The notes below the pieces were generated by a model. The model made no database searches, was not told the DNA's origin, and was given only the letters and a program-made list of their open reading frames with translations. From NCBI RefSeq assembly GCF_000219625.1, contig NC_018210.1:1302001-1366000 (forward strand): 64,000 nt of DNA, in the 5' to 3' direction. This DNA comes from Zymoseptoria tritici IPO323 (taxonomy: Eukaryota; Ascomycota; Dothideomycetes; Mycosphaerellales; Mycosphaerellaceae). Shown here one piece after another: positions 11,014 through 24,021 of the stretch (position 1 is the first letter of the stretch; every line of letters begins with the position of its first letter). The position numbers and the translations under genes are program-made.

Positions 11014-14000
11014 AAACGAACGGACTGTATCAAGGCGTTTGGGTGTGGTTGCATGATTGCGTGCCAGGGCGTTTTGGCCTTTGCAAAATGGTCCACGGAG
11101 GTTACCTAATGAATAAACCGACCAGCGAGTTGCGAGCTGGGGACGGACAAGAATGGGAAACGGCGTTACGAAAGGTGCGCAGAGCGAGCAGTCGAGAACC
11201 TATTTCTTGCTTGAAGTGCGACGAGGGAATTTCGGATGTAACAGTACAGCTTCAGCAAACATGCCACTTCATGTACCACAATCGGCAGAATTTCCTGGGT
11301 TGCGGTCTATCGTCACTCTTGCTTCTTCGCCAGTGTGACCGGCGCAGCGTGCTCCGTCTGTTTGTGCTCAACATCGCGACACCTGCCCAAGCCAAGGGCG
11401 TCCACGCCGAGTACGAGGGTTCCATGGGCAATTCGTTTCGCGCAATGATGATGCAAGGAACATCTGTACCAAGGCGAGACTCCCATGGCAACATCGAAAC
11501 CTCCTCAGACACTGGCAAAGTCAGGTCGAGGTTTTGCTCACATGATGTCGTGAGCCAGGATTGCGATTGAAACCCTTTCCCAGGTATCGATTCCACAACC
11601 AACGCATGTGAATCAAGGAGTGTTCCGGGACTGCACAAAGATGTTGCGCCCCCACGTTGAAAGGTCTCGACCTCTTCGTGGAATATTTGTGGTGACGGCC
11701 GGACGGTCAGGGTGAGTGACCAGATTCCACGGAACATTACCTCCTGGACGCCGCGAGATACGTCATTCTTGGCTGATCTCGCACATGTTGACCTCGATGC
11801 TTTGGAACTACTGCAACAATACGAGTGTCTCGCGCTGTGAGACAGTGCAAGGACCACCGAAGGCGATGGATGGACCGGAGAATGACGGAGAATCCGGTGA
11901 GGTTGGTCGTCTTGGTCCTCGAGATCTGTCGCCTTATAACATCAAGGGCTGGGAAGTAGACCATCGCAGGAGCGACGTTTGATTAGACTACTATTTCGAC
12001 GTTGTACCTGGGCGGGCGCGTTATGACAGGAACCATTTTCAAACGGCCGAGCTGCGAACAGCGAGAATCCACTGCCGAGAATTTACGTCTACCACATTTA
12101 CCCAGGCCATCTGATGGGAAACACGACACCCGGAGCGTGGCGGAGCGCGACATGTACTGCTAAGGCTTCCGCCGACCATTGTCTTCAAGGCTGAGAGACT
12201 GCACAACGACCTGTGCGCGCGGTATGGGCACTTCAAGCGTTCGTGAGTCCCGGCGAACACCGTTACGTTACAACGTCTATTGAAAGGGTATTGCCGCGGT
12301 CGGTGAAGGCCATTGTCTGAGTCTCTGAGACTCGCGCGGGAGCGACGTCTTTCGCTTCCGAGATTCTGCCCGTTTGACCCTCGGAGTTTATTGTGGCAGG
12401 AAATCATCGTCATCCGAGCCGGGAGCCAGTCACGTCCTCAGAACTGGCCGACATGTCTTGCATGTATGAGACACGTTTAAGTAGCGAGGTCTGCCTTAGG
12501 AAATTCTGACGGCGATGCCGAATGAGAGGCGTCTGTGGGAGTGTCCGGTTCGATGCGGAACAGAGGCTGGGCAAGCGGCACCGGGAGGCGTAGAATCCTA
12601 CCAGCGGCTCTGGTCCACGTGGGATTTGTTCCTGCAGTAGAGACGGCCATGGGGCTCTACTCGAAAGCGTGTATTGGGCGGTATTGGAGAAGCGACATCA
12701 ATCGTAACGATCGCAGACACAACAGCAGGAAAGAGAATACATGAAGTCGAGTTTGGAGTAGGTACTATATTTAGACCCTTGCTGCTGTAGTGCAAAATAG
12801 CGCACGGCGGCACGGATGCACGCAGGACTGACTCCGACGTCACGTCTACATGTTCAAACATCTTCACTGAATGCGGAGAGCGCGAGCGAGACGACTGATC
12901 CGACTGTACTGGATGCCTCCTCCAACTCGAAAGACGCGCGGACTCGCGACGTCGTCTCCGGCCTGCGCATGGCGCGGACTATGCGCTGCAGAGCAGGTCA
13001 CGCAAAGTCTTCCACAGGACTTCGGGCCTCAGCCTTCGGCTCCTCTCACCTGCAGATTGATCCTCAGGTTTCCGTGAGTACGCCGGAGATCTGGACGCCC
13101 TCGTACTGTGCATATCGGCAAAGATTGTAGCCCAGGTACCGCCCCATTTGTTGCGTCCACCGGTGTGCATACGTCTGGACCCACGAGGATCGTTCGCTCC
13201 GGACTCCATTCCTTCGCACTCACGGCGGACGAAAGCGACGTAAGCATGCTGGAAGCTCCTGGGTGCTCGCGTTTTGATTGGTTTTAGCACCATCCCATGG
13301 CTGCGATCGAGTCGCCCCGAACCCCAAGCCAGACGAAGTCGCAAAATACTGGCGGCACAGTGCATTGCAGGCTGGCCGACAGGTTCCGTCTCATCATCAT
13401 CGTCGTTCAAGCCTCTGCAAATCGCTCGCAGGCCGCGAAGTTCGACTCGAAGCGCCGTTCAAAGCCGTTGACAAGCGTTGGCGATCAATCGTCTTGAGCG
13501 TTGAAACCAGCCACTTTGCTAATGCAAAGTCCTCCTCGACGATGTCAACCCACCAGGTGACTTCTTCGTATTCGAACGCTTTGGTGTATCAATGGGTTGT
13601 GTGAGACTGTGCTGGAACATTGTTCAGCGCAAGATTCGTGCTGCGGCGTCGGAGGTGTGGCTGCGTATAATATGGTGGGAGCTTCGGCCCCGCGGAATAC
13701 TGTCAGCGGAAGCCGTTGCGCCCACGATCGAGCACGATGCAAATAGCAATGCATTGAACATCGCCGAAGGACTGTCGGGACATGTTGACCGGGTCAAGCC
13801 TCGCTAAGCACGATTTCAGCATGTCCGGCTGATGTGATCTGTATACACAGTACCAACGTTTTCGCCAACGTTTCCGGAAAACTCTGCTTAAGCCCGCAGC
13901 TCATCACAGAGGGAATGTCTCAAACCACAAGCCGGAGTACAACGATTTGCCCTTTTGGACTTACGAGCAGCCATCTTTCAGCATAGCCACGTGGAATCAG

Positions 14001-14765
14001 CCTCTACACCGACGGACGCTACGACCCATTGACCTCTGGTCGAGGCTTCGATCTTGGAAGCAGCACATCAATCCGCCCGATCGTGGCTGGCTATTCTGCG
14101 GTCCGCTCCTGCACTGAAAGCTCGCAGCCAAGCCGTTGCGCTTGACTGCATGGATTATGCACTGGAAGGTGTTTCGGATGTCTTTTCCTGAACCGCTCAG
14201 GACACTGTCGCAGTTGCTTCTACGCCGCACAACTCACAGTTCGCGGCTGCTGTTCAAGACATTGTCACCACTGACGAAAGTCTCACATCCATCATCGCAA
14301 AAAAGGCCCGGCCACTAGGGCTGACTTTTGGTACCAGCAAGACTAGGCCGCGACCTTACCCGAGGGGGCCTCCGAACGAATACCATGAGACTCACCAACA
14401 AGCTGACGCTTCAATCTCACTCCGTTGACCGCTTGCGGGCGCCATTCACGAATTAACTCTCCTTCGCCTGGTATCGCACAAGACAAACGTTGTAGATTCG
14501 GAACTACATGTCAATACTCTAAGCTACCGCGCTCATCCCACCGAGCGACTCATATCTCGGAGAAAAAGGCAACATTCCCCTTGCTCAAACTCAGACCAGG
14601 CTGGGTCAGACGGGAGCGATGATTGACGGGACCGTCCCGTTCATTGCATTCTGTCTCTCACTCAGAGAGCACCTCGGCGGCGGATCTCTGGACAGCGTGA
14701 AACGCAAATTACGCCTACTCATCCGTCTGGTTCGCTGCGGAAAGGTTTCAGATCCTCTGTCGTCG
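11014..14765. other. Gene-poor region of about 3.75 kb
   Basis: No gene I can support. The longest frames (11043-11570 plus, 11252-11857 minus, 12979-13410 minus) overlap each other on opposite strands and have no conserved-looking segment, hydrophobic pattern or splice-joined continuation. Base composition looks close to that of neighbouring coding DNA and CpG is frequent, so it does not resemble RIP-mutated transposon DNA. It may hold an untranslated leader or promoter of the downstream regulator, a non-coding RNA, or decayed sequence. Confidence 0.5.
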
Positions 14766-16584
14766 ATGTCGAGCCCTCCATCCCCACCGAGGATACCTCA
14801 TCATGAACCTGTCTCTTCAATCCGCGACGCGCAAGTCTCTGCAAGTGCAGCTCCTCGCAGTAGTCCGTCTCCAATGTCTACGCTAGCGCTCGCGGCGACT
14901 GCACCTGCTTCACCATTTTACGATCCTATACGACGGCACTACGAGATCGACAGGCCTCTCCCGGGCCATGCGCTCCACATGCCATCCGCTCACCAACAAG
15001 AACAAGCTAGTCACAACATACCAGGACCGTCTACATTTCAACCAGGACCCTATTCATTGCAACCAACTTCGCAACCTTTCGTGCAGTCAGCATCCTCGAC
15101 TTCAAGTGTTCATCACTCAACAAGTTCGCGTGGAGGGCGCAAATCGAAAGCCCACGTAGCTTCGGCATGTATCAACTGCAAAAGAGCACACCTCAGCTGC
15201 GATGTCGGCCGCCCGTGCACGCGTTGTGTCGCTTCTGGAAAGCAGGTACGCGCCCTTTACGCCTCTACTACTCGCCGGCCTACATTGACTCGTACATTAG
15301 GACAGTTGCGTCGACGTGCAGCACAAAAAGCGCGGCCGACCGCGATTACGAGAGGAGGGCGAGTTCAAGGCCGAGCAATTAGCAGCACAAGCTCGGTCCT
15401 TCTCGACGATCGCCGCGGGAAACATCATCGCTCCATCACGACCAATTGCTGCCCCTCGACATCGGCGTACAGAGTCTTTCCGCTCGATCCGCTCACAAGG
15501 CAGCGAAGGCTCAGCCTTTGAACCGAGCCCGCCGCACCACTTCCCACGACAGCAAACTACACTACAGCCTGCCTTTGGGTATCAGCCCACCAGCACCACA
15601 GCCAGATATGAAGTTCCTACCGCTTACTTAAACATGGATCTACTCGTGATCAAGGCGAACGGTCCATTCCGGCAGATAATGAATGGTGGACGCGATCCAA
15701 TCGGCAGGCAGATCAGCGACCTTGCGGGCTTCGCGGACGGCGAAAGCTTCTTCAACCTTCGGAACCGTCTAAGAGCAGAACGAGAAGCACGAGAACCTGT
15801 GTACATGCCTCCAATCATGCAACAAGGTCACGATCCTCTGGGCGGTGCTTCCGAATTGGACGTCGATCGGTACACCCACGGCTTTGACGACGGCACGTAC
15901 ACGTGGCATCGACTACAAGGAGGGCCATCAGAAGCACCGTTTCCGGCACGTATTAGACTGGGAAAGGCCAACGCATACTTCGTCGCGGTAACGCTTCCAA
16001 GTTTTCGACCAGTGGAAATGCCTGCACAACCTCAGGTCAACCCTCCTGCCTTTGGAAGAAGTCCTCCGGACAGCCACAGCATGCGAACTTCGCCACCTGA
16101 TCGCCCGCAGCGAGCAGGATTCGTACCATATACCGAAACTCCAATGCTACCCGCACAACCCACGCCGCAGACAAATCGTCCTGCAGTACAGCAAATGCCT
16201 AGATCATATCCGCCGCCACATCTTCCAATGCCACCGCTTCATCGACAGGTCTCACAAGCATCGGTTTACCCAGCTTATCAGACCACTCCTTTAGGCACGC
16301 CTAGACTTTCAATCGCGGAACCGCCGACAGAAACAACGGCGTTCACGCCACGCGCCTCTTCACGAGAAACCCAAGCGGTGCCCGTACCTCCACCAAGTTT
16401 ACAGCTACCGCCGATCGTGGGGAATCGAACGCCATTGCAAAGCCCATATCCAACCGCGGGCCCTTTTCCTGCACTCCCGAGTGGACAGGCGCCGCTGCTA
16501 CGGAGCGAGTCAGACGAAGATGGCAGACAGGAGTCGCCAAAGAAGAGACGGAGAATGGATATAGATGATGTGCTGCATCGGTGA
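14766..16584 (+). CDS. Zn2Cys6 transcription factor with PAS-like segment
   Basis: Exons 14766-15245 and 15301-16584 give 587 residues. Six cysteines of a Gal4-type cluster lie at about residues 135-163 (SACINCKRAHLSCD, CTRCVASGKQ, then DSCVDVQHKKRGRPRL after the intron). The basic KKRGRPRL run resembles an AT-hook. A central block (YLNMDLLVIKANGPFRQIM through DGTYTWHRLQGG) looks PAS-like, comparable in layout to AcuK/Ert1-class regulators, but the subgroup is uncertain. The C-terminal half is rich in Pro/Gln, and a basic end (KKRRRMDIDD) could be a nuclear signal. The 55-bp intron falls inside the zinc cluster, a common position. An in-frame ATG at 14619 would add 49 residues without family character; I prefer 14766. 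Targets unknown. Confidence 0.82.
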
Positions 16585-16904
16585 GGGCTTAGGTCAGCGC
16601 ATGACTGTTGAGCTAGGCGCTCAATCCCATCACCCAGAAGCTGTACGAATAGAGGAACAGGAGGATGTAGATTTGCCACATTGATACCACTATAATAGTC
16701 GTGGGCAGGAGGAGCCACATAGAGCACACGGGGAAGCAGAACAACAGCGCTCTTCGGCGCAAAATGGTGACGAATATTTCGTTCACTATTCTACATATCC
16801 TACGCTAAGACCATTGCCCTTCATCATCTATTCGCGCTGACCAACGCCCTCGCTATGCAAAATCCCGCTCTTGTACAGTTCCCGCATGACCAAGTCCGGT
16901 ACCG
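16585..16904. other. Convergent 3' intergenic spacer
   Basis: About 320 bp between the stop codons of the zinc-cluster gene and the Arf-GEF gene. Expected to hold both 3' untranslated regions. Nothing else seen. Confidence 0.6.
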
Positions 16905-19900
16905 CTATGCAGCGGTCGGCTCGGCCTCGTTCGAAGCATTCAGTTTGGGCGCCTCTTCCTCCGTCTCGGTCTTCACAGGAACGACGAAATTCGCAGCCTT
17001 TGGCTTGTTGGGCGCCTCAGGAAGGACCTCCGGCATCAGATCGGGTAAAAACTTGTGCAGCCTCTCCCAAGTCTCTGCCCACAACTTCTGCTGTGTCTCT
17101 GAACGTTCGTCTTTGTCGCCATCAGCAGGCGGCGGAGCAAGCTGCCCGCCGCTGCTCATGACTAGCAGAATGTTCTTCAGCGACTCCGGTACGGCTTCGA
17201 CCAGCATGTCGCTTTGACCCGAGTTCATGAACCGATCCATGATGGCGAGGATCTTGATCCAAAGGTCAAGCACGCCGTCCCATTCGCTGAGCAATACCAG
17301 ATAGTGGAGAAAGATCTTGCACAGAAGTTGTGCCGCCTGCACGCGGGTTTCGGCCATTCCAGCGGGGTCGGTCTGGTAGACTTCAGGTTTGAGGAGTTGG
17401 TTGATGAGAGGGAAGAGGACCTCACCGAAGATGTTCGTCCATTCGGTGTGATCGGGAGAGGCGAGTTCGGAAGACAGCAAGCAGCGTTGCAGGGAAGAGA
17501 ATGCTTGCTGGCGGATCTCGCGGCAGGGATTGACGCATTGGGTGGCTAGACAGCGGAAGATGGGCGACCAGTACGCTCTCCATGCCTCGTTAGTCTCAAG
17601 CTGTGACTGCTTAATCAGAACCGGCACGCGGCGGGCGAGCGATGAAACGATGGAGATGGCGCGCGTGCCTCTCGCGACCGCTTCGTCTTTCTTGGCCGGC
17701 TTTTCCGGCGGTGATGCTTGTCGCGAGCCACGCTTGCCCGACTTTTGTTCTCGAGCGGCGCCGACACTTCCAGCAGTGGCAAACGCATTGAGCAAAGCGA
17801 CACAGGCATCGTAATTGTCCGGCGTGATTGCAGGGTTCGGCCCGTCTGCAACAGACTCCGAGATCTGGAACACCAGAGCCGCAGCATCGGGCTGTGGTTG
17901 CAAGTTATGAAGCACCGCCCAGAAATCCGGACTTGATGCCAACTCGTTCTTGAGTTCGGCAGGGCCACTGATGCAGCCATGGAGACCTTTCAGTACGGGT
18001 TGAGCGCACTGCTTCAGAACCTCTTCGCGGAAGCTCGAAATGCCGTGCAGAACGACCGGTGCGCGAATGTAACCGTGGTCGTTGCTTGCTCGAAGAAGAC
18101 TGAGCAGATAGAACACTGTCCTGCTCAGCGCGACTGGGTGCAATCGACCAGAATCTCCAATCACACTCTGCAGTGCCTCGGCGACGTCGGCGCCTAGAGT
18201 GTTGATCGTTTCTTCGTCTCTCAATGCTAGTATTGTCGCCAATTCCAGAACATAGACAACTGCCGGATTGTACTCCGGCTGGTCTGCTGACGATTTCGTG
18301 CCGTTCGTGCGCGGTGACGGGAGCTCTGGTTTGACCGATATCACCCTGGGAGAGCCTTGCTCAGGCAGGTGCGCGAGCAGTGACATGGTCAACGACTTGA
18401 GTGACGCGACTGGTAGCTCGCTGACGTTCCCGAGTATCTCTTCGAAGTGACAAGCATTGATGCAGTCGACTGTGGTCAACGTTGCCTCGATTTCCTGCTC
18501 ATTTGGCTCCGGCGGCTCGTCGTTCATGACGCTGCTGACGTAGCTTGTGAATGCACTGAAAAGTCCAACATCTGTGGATTTCTCATTGCGCTCAATGACT
18601 TGTGCCGGAGATTGCAGAGGTATAGCAGGGAGATCCAGATCGCGTGAGATGGAGGTGAATGATGTCGGAATCAGAGAGTTGACAAAGAGGTTGACAATGA
18701 TTCTGACGATCTGCAAGAGCATTAGCAAAATGGTCAATGTTCCAATGAGCGCCAAAACTTACGTGTGTCCATCCATCCCGAATTGCACCCTCGTGCCCGT
18801 TTATGATTCGAAAGAGTACCAAGGTCGCCAATTCAGCCTTGTTGTCCCTACCAAAATCGACTGCGAATTTGCTGACCATGATGCTCTTCCCACTCGCCTG
18901 GACCTCAGTATTCAGACTAGTGCTTGGGGGCGTCTCAGTTGCCAGCGAGCTGATCTTCGCCAGCGACAAAATGATGTAATCCAGACATTCGCTAATCTCA
19001 TACTTGGCCGCGATCTGCGCGCACTGGTTGTAGCCGGCAATGACTCTCTGAAATACCGCATCTTCGGTCGCCGAAACGAAGACGTAGTTTAGCGTCGCGA
19101 CGATCGGTCTCCAGGTAGCTGAGAACATGTCCGCATCATACAGGTTCGTCTCACAGATGACCAGATCCTCGGCGGTTGCGGTCTTGACGAGCAGCTCTTT
19201 CCAAGCGTGCTCAAAGGCGTGCTTATTCTCGTGCTCTTCGGGAAGAACAATCTCACGGCTCTTAATGGCGTCGTAGATCTCTTGAAGAAGACCTTGGTCA
19301 AAGTCCGATTTACCACCATTAACGCCGCGCAGGTTCTTAGCAAAGTCTTCAAACTTCATTCGGTTCTGGCCTTTGACGTTGGGGTTGTACTGATCCGTGT
19401 TCAACATGATAATCGCATAAGTCAGCACAAACACCGAGTCGATGTCCTCAATGTGCTCGGGTTTCGCGACTTCAAAGTACTTCGTGCTGAATACCGTCAC
19501 AATTCGCGCGATGAGTGCAGCCTCTCCAGGTAGACGGAAGCTATTGAGCAATTGCCGAAGCGCTTCGTCGATTCGATGATCCTTGAAGTCGAACAAATCC
19601 ATGAATGCGTCAAGAATGGGTTCGTTGGACTTCTTCGAGATGTACTCGCCGAGAACCCTTTTGTCTACTCGAGTTGTGCCGTGGAGGAACTTCACCACGG
19701 AATGTGGATCGTTGGGATCGCTAATGATGCCTTGCGCAGCGAGATATGCCAGCCCGCCCTTTGGATTCTCGTTGAACTTGCTGGCGCCTTTGATGATGAC
19801 CTTTTTCTGTCTTCTGCGGTCTTGCAGCTCCTTCTTGTCAGGAAGACCATCCACGACTGGTTTCTCGTCCATTCGCTCGGCGATGAATTGAACATATCCT

Positions 19901-21663
19901 AGCAGAGAGTCTAGGCAAAGAGGCGGCACGTTCGTTGTACTCCACGTTGCCGAGTCTGGGAAAGCATTTCTGGAGAGCAAGCCGACCATGTCTGCGCACA
20001 AGTCGCTTCTGTCAACCTCGCAGTCGTAGTTGACGAAAAGCTCGGCCATGAAACTCGGAACGCGCACAAGACCGCCGATGCTCTCGACCATAGCCTCCCG
20101 AGCATCAGGTTTGCGAGATCCGCCTTCCATGCCCAGCTTTTGTCGATCTCGAACGGGAACAGGCGTCGAACGACCACTACTGGGAGTTGCAGCAGGCCCG
20201 GCCGCTTGGGGCCGTACCAGTGTAGGAGCTTGTGGTACTCCGGCGTAGAGTGACGGGTCGATATTTGGCTCATCTGGGATTGGGACTCGAGGATGTAGGC
20301 AGGCGACAATGTATGACAAGAAGAGCTCCTGCTGAAGTTTAAGCACGTTTCTGCAAGTCGCAAGCAAAGTTCCGGCAACTCGAAGCGATTCGTGCAGGAT
20401 GGCGATGTTCTCCGAGCGGACCAGCTGGAAGAGATTTCGGCACATGGTGTCCTTTGCCAGAGACGCCAGACTTGGATGGTTTGCGATGCTCGGGCCTGCA
20501 ACCTCCAAGGCGACATTGACTATTCGCAAAGCCATGACGCGGAGTGTGTCGGTTCTTTGACGATCGTGTGGGTCCAGAAGATCAGACAATACTCGAAACA
20601 ACTCTCTTATCGAAGGCAGTCCATACGGCTTCACGTCGATCACTTCTCCATCCTCCCCTTCTGGTCTTGACAGATCAAGCTGACTTGTATTTGCATCAAT
20701 CGACGATCGGTCTGTATTGCTTGCAGCGACCTCCAAGCTCGAATTTGTCCGCATCTGCTTCATCGAGTCCGGTCCATGATCTCCATTCGGCGAGGAGTCG
20801 ATTTTCGCGGCGTCCATGTCCTGCTGCGGTACTGAATCCTCCATGGTATTCACCTCTTCTCCAAATTCTGCTTCCAGTGTCTTGAGCCTGCCAAAGATGG
20901 TCTGACACATTGTAACCATGCTGATCTCCGCGCTTCGTCTCAAGACCTCGCTCATTCTCAGATGACAGCAGATTGACAACGCGCACTCCATCATCTCACA
21001 GACACTCTGGTCACCCAGCACTTCTCCCGAAGACCCGCAGATCATATCCTCCATCAACTTCAATATCCGGAGAAACACCACCTCATCACTCGGGCTATTG
21101 TCTCCCTCGAATCGACAGTGCGTGACAGTTGCTGCCAGCAGCTGCATGCCATGGCTGAAGTTTGGACTCCTCGGATTCACAATGTTATAAGCCAGCATCT
21201 TCGTGATCGCAATGAGTGCCAGACTCGTGATTGGAGCGGTAGTACTTGAGCTTCGAATGACCTGAAGAAACGGCTGCAGAAGACTCGGCGTATCGAACTC
21301 TTGTATATCCTTGCAATGCTTCAGATCCGCGCGTAGCTTCGCGAAAGCACTCATCAATGGGTTGTCCTGCATGCTCTGCCCCTTCTTGCCGCGAAGGCCC
21401 CACCGTGAGGATAGTAGTCCGCCATCCTCGATCAGATCAATCTTGCTGCTAGCTCGATTTCGAATGTGGTTCGCGTCGCGAGCATCGCTTGTGGAGCCTC
21501 GAGGAGAGTTGCTGCCGCCGAGAATGGAGGATATGGAAGAGTGTGCCCATCGGGCGTGCTTGCGCATCGCAGACGTGACGGTAATGCATTCTGTGACGAC
21601 CAAGGCGACGGGATCGATGGCGACGGTAATGACCCGTTGACCTTCGAGTATGCTGTCCGCCAT
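16905..21663 (-). CDS. GEA2: Golgi Arf guanine-nucleotide exchange factor, Gea1/Gea2/GBF1 type
   Basis: Exons 21663-18763 and 18710-16905 encode 1568 residues. The order matches large Golgi Arf-GEFs: a DCB-like N-terminal region, an HUS region (ELFVNYDCEVDRSDLC), the Sec7 domain at about residues 640-810, then HDS regions. The Sec7 domain holds the glutamate finger FRLPGEAALIARI (Glu714) and the second helix motif TYAIIMLNTDQYNPNV. It activates Arf1 at the cis-Golgi and is the usual target of brefeldin A. The 52-bp intron (18711-18762) joins RDGWTH to IVRIIVNLFVNSL. The Sec7-adjacent N-terminal stretch and the HUS box favour Gea/GBF1 over Sec7/BIG. The start is ATG 21663; a longer frame upstream begins with a non-ATG codon. 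The C-terminus ends in an acidic Glu/Ala-rich tail. Confidence 0.93.
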
Positions 21664-22436
21664 GGGAGCAGTCAATCGTGGCAAGAGCAGGTTGATCGTT
21701 CGAGAGTGGCCAGATAGGCCTCTTCCAGCTCAATGTCTCGGCTTCCGGGGAGGCTGTATTATTTCTCCGGGCGCGTGATGCCGTAGTCTATTGCACTGAC
21801 GAAGTACAAGCCATTTAGCATTCGCGAAGACCTGACCACTTCGTTCCGAACGATTGAGTCGGAGTTGTAGAAAGTTATTACAGAGAGCGGAAACAAGCCT
21901 CAAGTCCGTGAAGCATGGGTTGAAGACAACACGCGCCAAGATCGTGGAGATCAGCCGAAGACAGCTGTTAGTCTTGCAGATTAACTAGCACACGACACAT
22001 GCATGCAAGGAGGCTACAGCCGTGAAGAAGGTCAATTTGAAAGTCTTTTGTACGATCCGAACACGTTCTAAGTCATCTATTCAGCCATGTGTAGGCTCAT
22101 GCTCCGCTATAATGTCCCATGCCCGAAACAGCCATTGCCGCAAGGCATTGTGATCTGCCCCCGATTGCTTATGTTTTTCTCCATATTCTCCATCATCGTG
22201 TTCGTTCAAGTATACGCTGAGGCCGCCCTCGACCTGTCCCCGAATGCGGCTTCAGCCTCGCAGGCCGTAACGTGGTCTTCATTCGACCGGCCCTCGATGT
22301 TGCAGGAGACAGGTCGAGGCGGTAGTCCACCAGTCCAGTGGCCACGTTGTCTATTCGGTTGACCCGAGCTCAAGATCCGAATCGAGGAAGCGTGATGCGG
22401 AGAAGCCGGATGCTCCTCACCGAGCTCTACCTTCCA
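21664..22436. other. Intergenic between Arf-GEF start and mannosyltransferase stop
   Basis: About 770 bp, mostly the promoter side of the Arf-GEF gene. Short frames only, no repeat or RNA gene seen. Confidence 0.6.
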
Positions 22437-24021
22437 TCATCCTGCTTTTTGTGGTGCAGCCTCTTCGGCTTGTTTCTCGGGTGCATGTTGGTCGCCAGAG
22501 CTTTTGTCAACAACCGCCTCAGCCTTCCGCGCGGCCAATTTGGCAGCTCGTTTGGCAGCTTCAGCCTCGGTCATGCCCTTCATCTGCTCCTTGTCCTTCT
22601 CCCATTGGGTCTTGTCTGCTGCCACCTCGAATTGGTTCTGAATCTTCTCCGCGCGTTCCTTCTTCTGCTTCTCCTCTGCTTCGCGCTGTTTGCGCTCCTG
22701 CTCCATCTCCTCCATATGGCGGATGTCGTCCACGCTAGGTTCGTACAAATGCCAGATGGTATAGTGAGGGAGTCCGACCACGGAGAACTTCATGCGTTTG
22801 GCCATCTGTGCGTTCAAGTCGTCAGTATGCTGCGCCGTATAACGCTTTCAGGCAAGATCTCACCTTGCCAAACCCTTCAGTCTCCGCGTGCTTCTCGAAG
22901 CTGAAAGCTGGGAAGTGCACGCCACTTCGAAAAACATTCGCTTTTGCCAGGATGCTGACACCTCCTACCCCATCAATTTCCATCTCCATGTCTGGATCGC
23001 CGTATGGGTCACGAAGGTATGCCAAATGCGGTCTCCAGGTAGCATACTCGGCATATCCCTCCACAATGACTGCATCCTCATCGAGAGTCTCCGCGAGCGC
23101 CAGCGCCGTTTCAGACTCCTGCCAGCTGTTGAGATCGTACGGTTGCTCTCCGCCCAGCCAGTCCGGTAGCGGTCTCCAGACGTCTGTTCTGCGGTCAGTA
23201 TTATCCACGTCCTGATCCCTGTGCAATACGTACTGGGGACAATGACATCCTTGTTATGCCTCATCAAGTCCTCCAAAATCGTGAACGGCGCCGTCTCCAC
23301 ATCCACGTCTCTCCAATATACCCAGCTATGTGTAGGCCTCAGTGCCGCCGAAAGCAGCCAGTTGCGTGCCTGTGCCATGCTCTTTCTCCGACTGGCCTGC
23401 GCGGCAAAGCCATGTCGACTCTCCACATCCTGATCGACTTTCTGTCCAAAATTCTTCTCAATCACCGATATCTCCCCAAATGCCATTTTGGGATCCTGCT
23501 GCGCCTGCAGCTCCGCCAGTAGATCCGAAAGTATAGGTAATGTGTTGTCTTTGCTGTCTCCAACCAGAAAGGCCAAATCAATGAGATTGTGCGGATAGGT
23601 GAGATTTCGTAGATGTGAGAAGAACATCGGGAGATGCGGCGCTGCATCTCTGAGCGGAGCACACAAGAGTATTCGCTCTTCCCGCTCCCAGCCGCGACTC
23701 GTTCCGCCGACATGGGAAAGATCGTAGTATCGGACTGTCTCGAGCTGGAATGGGTCCCCGCTGGATAAGAGGCCCATCGAAAGCGGCGCAACGAGGAAAC
23801 CCGGTCGGAGGGACGGGAACACGATCATCAGTATGAGTATCAGCGTACATGCGCCTCCGACTCGCAGAAGCGTGCTTCTTCGCCGCAAGGACAACCCCCG
23901 GGACGACCGTGGCTGGTATCTTCAAAATGTCAGCACTCAACCCGGCGTCTTCTCTCCTGCGAAATGCTCACTTTTCATATTTGTCCGGCCTTATACTGAA
24001 CCCGGTTTTATTGCTGCCCAT
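22437..24021 (-). CDS. Golgi alpha-mannosyltransferase, Mnn9/Anp1/Van1 family
   Basis: Four exons, 24021-23972, 23919-23234, 23183-22864 and 22805-22437, give 474 residues. A short cytosolic tail (MGSNKTGFSIRPDKYEKYQ) precedes a type II membrane anchor (GGACTLILILMIVFPSL). The lumenal GT62 domain follows: ERILLCAPLRDAAPHLPMFF, the metal-binding WRDVDVE motif, then NVWRPLPDWLGGEQPYDLNS, EGYAEYATWRPHLAYLRDP and PHYTIWHLYEPSVDD. The enzyme extends the mannan backbone in M-Pol complexes of the Golgi. Sequence blocks look most like Mnn9, but Anp1 is not excluded. The last ~75 residues form a charged E/K-rich coiled-coil-like tail. The first exon of 50 nt supplies the only ATG upstream of the anchor; without it the frame opens on TTG. 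Total length is divisible by three. Confidence 0.85.

Noticed and set aside
11252..11857. 201-codon frame in the gene-poor region
   Set aside because: Overlapped by other frames, no conserved-looking block, and no splice partner on either side.
12541..12570. GGTTCGATGC, B-box-like
   Set aside because: No acceptor-stem pairing or A-box at the proper distance.
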